This document shows positions 56,534 through 64,000 of a DNA stretch of 64,000 nucleotides, piece by piece. This stretch comes from Allantophomopsis cytisporea (lineage: Eukaryota > Ascomycota > Leotiomycetes > Phacidiales > Phacidiaceae), in NCBI GenBank assembly GCA_024752435.1, contig CP103031.1, positions 926,001 through 990,000 of the forward strand, in the 5' to 3' direction. A program made the position numbers and the translations under genes. Each line of letters begins with the position of its first letter. The first letter of the stretch is position 1. Under the pieces are notes generated by a model. The model had not been told where the DNA came from. It saw nothing but the letters and a program-made list of their open reading frames with translations, and searched no databases.

Positions 56534-59500
56534 ATGGCGACGAGTACGCCTAGCCTTGACCTGTTCACCGGTGACAATGCTACAGCATATGAAGACCATC
56601 ACTCAACGAACCCAAAGACCACAGCCTCGGCTTCCAGTGGTGATGGAGTAAACGCCTCGGATCACATTGACATATCAGCTTCAAATACCCTGCATAAACC
56701 CTCAACGGAGAAGGGAACACCTTTCTCGGATCAGCTTCTGAGCGGAAAGATCAACATACTGCCACATGATAAGTTACAGGAATGGACGGCTGTAGTACAA
56801 AAGCAAAAGGAGGGCCCACTCCAGCTACTAGATCTGCCCGTAGACGTGCTCAAGGAAATCGTTAAAGAAGTAAGCAAATACGTTTTATATTGGTTGAAAA
56901 ATTCTCGCTGATGCTCATATCTTTCAAGGTCACGCATACAAACGATCTGACTTCGTTGGCACTCACCCACTCGGCATTGCACAATCTTGCTGTTCCTCAC
57001 ATCTATTCTCGATTTGATATTGTCTGGCCAGATGCGCATGCTACGACGGATCCTAGGACAGGTGTGGATGCTTTGACATATGGGCTTGCTACACTGGCTA
57101 TGAGTCAGGATGTTTTTGGAGATTGCTCCTGGAACCACGAATTCGACGATAAAAGTGTAACTCAAACCTTCAATTGCAAGGTATGCGGTACGAAGAGTTC
57201 AGTCGAAACTATCGCAGGACAGACCTTGGTCAGCGGTTCTGAAAAGAAGCGAAAACGTCTCGGAAATAACTATCCGCAATTCACTCGTAAATTCTCTTTG
57301 GGCAATGGACCACCAGATTGGGTGCAGGAATACATGATTAACAAGGAGAGTGGGAAGATGCTGGGGACTCTCGTGGCGCTTGCGGTGGCACGCATGGTAA
57401 ATCTCGAAACATTCATATGGGATGTAGGTACTATGAAGTGATCTATGTGATGATTACAAGTGCTAATCTTATAGCAGATGCCAACTGGAGTATTGCGAGA
57501 CGTTTGGCTGGCTCTATCTTCACTTGAACATCGAAGACGCAAAAAGGGTGATCACTGTAAGCTGGATAAGGTCTGGGTTCGATGGCACGACAATGCTGAG
57601 CAAGGTCATACTCCACACTCTCAAGGCTCCATCATAATCCCAGAATCACAAGTTCCAGCAGGCAGTACTGTGAGTGCTATTGGGCTTATACCACCATCAT
57701 CGTCAAGTACTGCACATCCCCTTCAGCCTCACCAGATGAGCTCAACGGCATACTCTCAGGATCGCATTGAGAGCCCGACTCTTTCAGTCTTACCACCCTT
57801 GAAAAGCCTTAGTGTACTTGACATTGATGAGCTTGCTTACGTAGATGAGATGAGCTTTTTGATCCAAAAATCTCAACATAAACTTAGAGAACTGCGAGTC
57901 GGCATTTCGATCAAGCAACATCTGCAAGAATGGGTGTTGGCCTGGGATGGGCCTTACCAACAGGTTGACCATGATACTGAGGTTCCCTCAGTGAGCAACA
58001 TTGGCCGTCGGAGACTAGGTGGTATCTTAGGGGTCTTGCTTGGTAGAGTATATGACATTCGAAAGAGGCCAAAACGACGGGAAACCACAAATCTGGCAGG
58101 CAATCCTTCAACCGCTTGGAAGACAACTACGCCGTCCCAAGAAGTTACAAACACAATACCAGTACCTCCGGGCCAAAGCAGCACCAGCAACGTTCATAGT
58201 GTTTTTGCTGAAGCACCTGTTGGAGATTCAGGCTCAGCTAGTGCTGTAGCGAGTACAAACGATGCTTTACTTGATCCGTTGCCTGTTTCGATATTTACAA
58301 GCTCTCAGCCGTTGCCGATCGCTAACGGAACGACAGCAGATCAACCAGCAGAACCAAAAATAACTACTGTGAGTAACCAGTCGAGGGATGATGAAGGGGC
58401 TTCGACTGCGCGACCGCAGATGGCAGGCCAGCTACGTCTTCAAGTACTGGAACTGGAAAGGGTGCCCCTATCTATCACAGTCCTTCACCGTGCCTTCGAT
58501 TGGTCTGTCATGACTTCTCTCACCATTCTTGATTGCCCGCAACATGAGAGTTTGTGGCGAATGCTTCGCCGACAGTTTCAGCCCCGGATACCAGCATCAT
58601 CTGTGCTTGCCGCCTCTTCTAAGATTCGCGAACACGTTGCCTCAACATCCAAGCAAATTACGAACATACCACCTATGGAGTATCGACTGAACATCAAGAA
58701 GATACATACAGATGCTCCTTCTTCAGCTCTGCTCTCGTTCCTCAAGGAAACCTTAGCGCCCAACACATTGGAGGTCTTGTTTCTGCAGGACCGTTCACGA
58801 TCTCACAGAAACACTATCACGATTGACGCAATTCATAGATCAGTGCTCAAGCGACATCGCAGCAGCCTCAGAAAACTTTTGCTCGATAGTTCAGACCAAC
58901 CTCCTCGAGGACCAAACAACGCGGCTGACAACGGTCGTTGGAGATACTGGATGCCGAATCGCGAAGTTTTAACATTCATAACAAGTGGTAAAATGTCAAA
59001 CTTGAGAGAGCTGAGTATTGCTGTTGACTACAAAGATTGGGTATGCGCTCTATTATGACTTTTCTACAGCCTCACATCAGTTTATTATACTAATCCGAGA
59101 TACAGCATTACTTCATTACACGTCTTCCAAACTTTCCACATCTTCGCTCCTTGAACGTACCATTCATTGCTGACCACGTTACTTCTTCATATGATCCCCG
59201 AGAGCTTGCATTACAAGTTGTTGATATTATAACTTTACGTCCGGAGGTTGAGCTTTGCTACATGGGTATATCTCATAAATGCTTTGAAATTCTTGAGAAT
59301 AAGCCTCACGACGACCTTGTCTCTCTTGCTGAGAATCATACAGCAACTGCACATGGGGCAGGTCCTTTTGTCGACGATGATGATGAAGACGATGATGATG
59401 AAGAAAGCGGTAGTGATCCGGAGGACGAAGACGACGATGAGGAAGATGAAGATGATGCCGGTGCTATGAATGCGATCGTCGATCCGGACGAAACGGAAAG

Positions 59501-59642
59501 CGATATTTCCGATCATGAGAATTCGGATGACGATTCCTTAGATGGGGATTCTGGGGATGTCAAGCCTGCCTTCCGTCTGCGAGAAATTCTTCACTATGAA
59601 GAGAAGGTGGCTATTTTCAAAGCCAGACATGGAAGACTCTGA
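56534..59642 (+). CDS. F-box-like protein with acidic C-terminus
   Basis: Four exons, 56534-56869, 56929-57423, 57478-59040 and 59106-59642 (introns 59, 54 and 65 nt, all phase 0), give 976 aa. An F-box-like start lies across the first splice: LLDLPVDVLKEIVKE then HTNDLTSLALTHSALHNLAV and PHIYSRFDIVW (residues about 98-140). The remainder has scattered leucine-rich strands (LKSLSVLDIDELAY, LTILDCPQHESLWRML, LEVLFLQDR, LRKLLLDSS, LRELSIAVDY, FPHLRSLNVPF) like the irregular LRR half of fungal F-box proteins. A Cys pair (FNCKVCGTKS) sits near residue 195. About 80 residues before the end the protein turns very acidic (EDDDDEESGSDPEDEDDDEE). Likely role: a substrate-binding subunit of an SCF ubiquitin ligase, with the substrate unknown (inference). 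Confidence 0.78.
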
Positions 59643-60599
59643 TTTTTTTTAATTTGGTTAGCAGAGGCTACAAGGGACAGAGGTTGCGATCTTGTCTCTT
59701 GGGATCTTCAACCTCTGTTGTTGTGGATAGTTCCGAAGTTGCATTTGGCGTTCGGTTGGAAATTGGAAACGTTTGGGTGGAGGTTTGGTCGGAATGGTTG
59801 GAGTACGGGTGATTTTAAATCTGTAAGCTATCGCAAGGCAGATCAGGTGTAGATGGGCAGGCAGCATCGCATACGGGTAACGACATTTAGGCAGTTCAGA
59901 AGCATGATTAAAACTTGAGGTCATTTGCATCGGACTGTGAGTTGCTATGGGTTTCTACACTGGCACATGTAATATATCATCTTTGAAAACTCTAGTATCC
60001 TTGTTATCAACATGCAATTTTGCTACGGAGCACTCTTTGAAGCTGATAATTTTGAAACGGTAAGGAAGGGGGGGGAGTGGAACAGGAATGGAAATGGGAA
60101 ATGGGAAATGGGAAATGGGGGGAAAAAACCGAAACAAAATAAAAATAAGAGAACTAATTCTTATTCATTCTCTCCTGTCATATAACTTAGGGGGTATTAG
60201 TAATGTGCGCCAATATAATACTAACGAAATATTAATCTTTTTAATAAATAAGATGAAAAGAAGAGAAAGTAGAAAAAGTCACTTTATTTCAATATTCACT
60301 ATTAATTGAAATTTTTAAGAAACCCGCTGTTTCGCTAAATTCATGATTCTAGTATGATTGACCATCAGGCTTGAGGTACGTAGTGTCGAATGGAGCGTGC
60401 ACGTGATCTCGTGATTGAGGGCGAATACGTTGACGATCGACCTGGCGACGATAACTAGCAGGAGGAAGTCGCAATACGTCTTGGAACCTTCCAGTATTGG
60501 CTGTCTGTCCAATGTACATCCTTGCGGTAAACCCGGCATAACTTACACTTCTAGCACTTCAAGTACAATTCTTTCAATGACCCCCACAAGTGACTGAGA
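59643..60599. other. Intergenic F-box gene / APC2
   Basis: About 960 bp, AT-rich from 60120 to 60310, with a (GGGAAAT)4 tract at 60089-60120. No gene seen. Confidence 0.55.
60089..60120. repeat. (GGGAAAT)4 tandem repeat
   Basis: A 7-bp unit repeated four times, ending in a G run. Confidence 0.9.
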
Positions 60600-63524
60600 A
60601 TGGCGTCGGTCATCATGCCCCAAGGCAATCGGCGCGTCTTCAATTCTGTTTTCTCGTTATCCACGACAGAACAACAAACCACGGATCCGCATAGCTTTAC
60701 AACGATCATCACCCAGACAACCAAAAAAGATCCCCTCCAACAGCCTCGGTCACGGTCAGTTCCCCAATCTAACAACGACCAGATCACGTGGAACACAGCA
60801 TGGCGGGTGATCACGAACTTCCTTTCGTTGCCAGCAGAAGAGGTAGACGAGGAGTTCACAGCCCGGCTACTCGACCCAAATGATGAATTTCATAAACCCT
60901 TGGATGCTTCTATTTTAAAGGCTCACAGAATCGTTCTGCACCCCGAGGTCCTCGTGCCACTAGCTAGACCGACAGACAGTCTTGAACAGTGGTATCGGAA
61001 ATCAATTTTGGCCCACTTCAAGTTACGTGCGCTTCCATATCTTTCCGGTCTTGGGAATTCTGATAAACAATTCATCGGAGAAGGTCTAAAGATTCTTGCT
61101 GGACTCAGAAGACTTTACGAGAGTGGTATAAAGACCATTGTGAAAGATGCTAGAAATGTTGGGGATGGGAGGGCTGAAAGTCTACTGCTCGAAATCGAGA
61201 GGCATTTTCAGGCCCTTGTCAGTAGTATATGGCTTCCAGCTCATGAACAACTTTTACGGAAGACGGTATTTATATACCTCAGTGCTGCCTTAGATTCGGC
61301 AACATACGATCCAAACAGAGAATTTTCGTTCGTTGGTGAGAGCCAAGGCCGGGATACGTTGGTGGATATGGTTGGAATGCTTCGATATGTTGGCTTGGCT
61401 GGTGAGAGGTTTCAAGCTATGCTGAATGAGCTGCTGGGTTTGTGTATGACCAAGCTTATAAATTCCAACTATAAGGAGACATGGAAGAACGATGAGAAGA
61501 ACCAAATACCACGTCAGGGGAATGATGGCAGCAGGTATTCTACTCTTAGGAAGAGCTCGGAGTTCGATCAAAGCTCAAGTACTGGATATGTCAAACTGTT
61601 GGATCATTGGGTTGAACATTCATTCGCCCGGGTAATTACTGAACTTTTGACAGCTTTGAATCTGTCATCTGCAATCATTGATCTTCAGGCATGGAAACAC
61701 ATTGCTAAGGACACACTTGCTAGACTACGGAGCAATGAACTGTATGAAGTTGTTGTCAATTGGCCAGACTCCGAGCAAGCAATTATGGACTTGCGCGCTA
61801 CAATCACCTCCCCGTTCCAGCGTGCCTACCTCATCGAGATCTATCGAAAATCCTTACGCGAACAGTTGTTACATCCGGGATCAAGCACACTTGAGATACT
61901 TCGTGTCTACATATCGATGATTCATTGTTTCCATGCACTCGACAGTGCAAAAGTTCTCCTCGACAATGTTGCTCATGAGCTTCAGGCATATGTGTGCTCC
62001 CGTGAGGACACAGTTCGCATCATCATTACTGGTCTTTTGTCTGACACTGCGGTTGCTCAGCTAGGTAGTGATAGACTAGTAGAGTTGGCCTTACTCCTAC
62101 AGGCTGGCGAACATGTGAACCAGAACAGTGTAGATGATGAGCTCGACTGGCACGATCTGGAGTGGACCCCAAGACCTGTTGATGCGGGACCTGGCTTCAA
62201 GAGGTCAAAAAGCGCAGACATCATTGGAACTTTGATTGGCATGCTCGGATCACAAGAGGTTTTTATTAGGGAATTCCAAAACACAATAGGGGAGACTCTG
62301 TTGAAACAGGATGGAGATTTTCAAAGAGAGGTATGTACTAGTGAATTCCATCTTTTGTTTTAAAAGTGGTATCGAGTTGCCAATACCCTTTCATATTGGA
62401 ACATGCTTATCTACGCTCGGATTCATTCGGATCCAGAACCATCCTCATTTATGTTCATTATAAGCATCGCGGATTCAGTTGATAATATGCATCGTCCTCA
62501 ATAGTCCGCCGCTTGTTGCGCTAATTTTCATTTCGACCTAGAAGATAATCCGATGCTAACACCGTATCAGATCAAGGTCCTAGATCTTCTAAAATCACGA
62601 TTCGGCGAAGCACCACTCCAGTCATGCGATGTTATGATCAGAGATGTTCAGGTTTCTCGACTTACGAACACAGATATTCGTCAAGCACAACAGCTAGATA
62701 TTTCCGCCGAAGAGCTTAGAATGGCTACAGAGATGCAAGATGGCATCTCTGAATCAGCAACAGCTTTCACACATGAGCTTGCAGAAGGTCTACTTAAACC
62801 TTCATTTAATGCAAAGATATTGTCTCGCATGTATTGGCCACAGCTCCACGAAGAAACATACCGCGTTCCTGCACCAATATACGATATCCAGTTAAGATAC
62901 GAGAAGGGGTTTGAAGTTATCAAGCAAGCCCGCAAATTGACTTGGTTACATCATCTTGGCCATGTTGATGTAGAGCTCCATTTTGACGATCGAATCATAG
63001 ATGAGACAGTACATACATGGCAAGCTACTGTTATATATGCCTTTGAGGGTGACGGAATTCCCGGCAAGAGTGTCGAGCGCACAGTTGATGAACTTGTGGA
63101 AATGCTTGGTATGGATGAGACTTTAGTCCGCAGTGCATTGACTTTCTGGGTTGGCAAACTCGTTCTACATTCCTCAGCCTTAGAAACTTATGCTATCATT
63201 GAGGATTTGAGCAAGTTTGATACAGAGCGAGATTCTGCAGAAGTTGCGGCTGCGGCTGCTGCAACAGAGAACACTGAGGACCCTGCGTTGCTTGCAAACG
63301 AACAGGACTCAGCCGAAGAGTTGAAAAAATACTGGCCACTTATTCAGGGCATGCTGACGAATACCATGAGTCAAATGCCTTTGGGCCAAATCGGCATGAT
63401 GCTCAGAATGGTAGTTGAGGGAGGCTTTCCTTTTGGTGACGATGAACTGGGCGAGTTTCTGAATGGAGAGGTTGAGAACGGGGTTTTGGAAATGGTCGCA
63501 GGAAAATACAAGCTGAAAAAGTGA
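60600..63524 (+). CDS. APC2: Anaphase-promoting complex subunit 2 (cullin-like)
   Basis: Two exons, 60600-62330 and 62571-63524 (240-nt intron, GTATGT to CAG with TGCTAAC upstream, phase 0), give 894 aa. The splice yields DGDFQRE-IKVLDLLKSRFGEAPLQSCDVMIRDV, a characteristic APC2 passage. The C-terminal half carries the cullin-homology fold (FNAKILSRMYWPQLHEETYR, LTWLHHLGHVDVELHF), and the last 80 residues look like the winged-helix domain (MPLGQIGMMLRMVVEGGFPF, ending GKYKLKK). Family role: with the RING subunit APC11 it forms the catalytic core of the APC/C ubiquitin ligase that drives anaphase and mitotic exit; nuclear. Length fits the family (about 820-900). The intron is four to five times longer than most in this window. 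An alternate ATG at 62553 inside the intron is not used. Confidence 0.9.
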
Positions 63525-64000
63525 TCGAGGTAGCAAAAGATCATCCTGGAAGGCAGATATTAGAGCCGACAGCTCACCAAAAGTACTCATTCGTGAAGGT
63601 CTAGACGGAGAAATTCGATTTTGATGCCATGATATCAATTTTTGTTCTCTCAACACAAAAGCTGATTTTTGACGGCGGACCATGTGCCTTCGTGATGAAT
63701 TCAGCGATATGGTTGCTTCTGCATGTTTGAACAATCATGAACCCTTCTCATGCTGAGAACTCATCATGCTCTGCGTTTCTTTCTTCCTATTTTCTTCTTC
63801 AATTTTTACATTTTCACCCTCACGGGCACAGGGACTAGTTATGGCTAGATAAATGTGATGTATTTAGATATGTGAGGGAAGCCGCTCTCAATGTGTATGT
63901 AGGTGATTTAAGACGTAAGGACAGGTACATAGCTCATTATTGACTGACCTTTCAAGAAACTATTCAAAGCTTCCATAAATTTTCATCCAATGTCATTTTG
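63525..64000. other. 3' flank of APC2, window end
   Basis: No gene supported. An antisense frame overlapping the end of APC2 (63309-63734) has no features. Confidence 0.5.

Noticed and set aside
62553..62570. ATG at 62553 as the start of a separate gene
   Set aside because: It lies in the branch-site region of the APC2 intron, and the downstream protein is the clear continuation of APC2.
1..64000. tRNA genes, rRNA, CRISPR arrays, intact transposons
   Set aside because: I scanned by eye for T-loop-like GTTCGA motifs with matching stems, regular spacer arrays, long terminal repeats and transposase motifs and saw none. A tRNAscan or repeat-masking run would be decisive.

Overview
The window looks like nuclear DNA of a filamentous ascomycete. 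Genes carry short introns (mostly 45-85 nt) with GTRNGT-type donors, CTAAC/CTGAC-like branch sites and AG acceptors. The conserved genes (KAR9, SEC9, APC2, a Zn2Cys6 regulator with a PAS-like region, a TauD-type dioxygenase) are of ascomycete type. Long intergenic stretches rich in microsatellites and a recurring TACCTA/TAGGTA word would fit a Leotiomycete (Sclerotiniaceae-like) genome, but that placement is inference from the general look, not a measured result.

Layout. 1-6.8 kb: a minus-strand multi-exon gene of unknown function (C-terminal part solved, 5' end not), a broken gene fragment, and about 3.7 kb of simple-sequence-rich intergenic DNA. 6.8-12 kb: a Zn2Cys6 regulator whose zinc cluster is split by an 834-nt intron, and an LRR-like hypothetical gene. 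12-17.2 kb: an AT-rich gene desert with short hairpins, possibly old mutated repeats. 17.2-32.3 kb: the conserved block KAR9, EMC6, a decayed minus-strand gene, a GTPBP1/2-type GTPase, SEC9, a NIF3-like small gene with an in-frame stop, and a Dhr2-type DEAH helicase. 34.3-42.3 kb: the densest part, with a TauD-like dioxygenase, a small Cys/His-rich protein, SDHAF3/ACN9 and MTQ2 (divergent pair), SmD1, PKR1 and an MFS sugar transporter. 42.3-56.5 kb: gene-poor, with one five-exon C2H2 factor and several small coding-like relics or lineage-specific genes. 56.5-64 kb: an F-box-like protein with a very acidic tail, and APC2.

There is no operon and no evident biosynthetic cluster. The genes are housekeeping functions in ordinary eukaryotic order: ER membrane insertion (EMC6), V-ATPase assembly (PKR1), exocytosis (SEC9), spindle positioning (KAR9), rRNA processing (Dhr2), splicing (SmD1), translation termination (MTQ2), the cell cycle (APC2) and succinate dehydrogenase assembly (SDHAF3). 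Several gene models below (EMC6, SDHAF3, SmD1, the C2H2 factor, the transporter, the dioxygenase) were assembled exon by exon by matching intron phases, and their exon lengths sum to whole codons. I saw no tRNA, rRNA, CRISPR or intact transposon.
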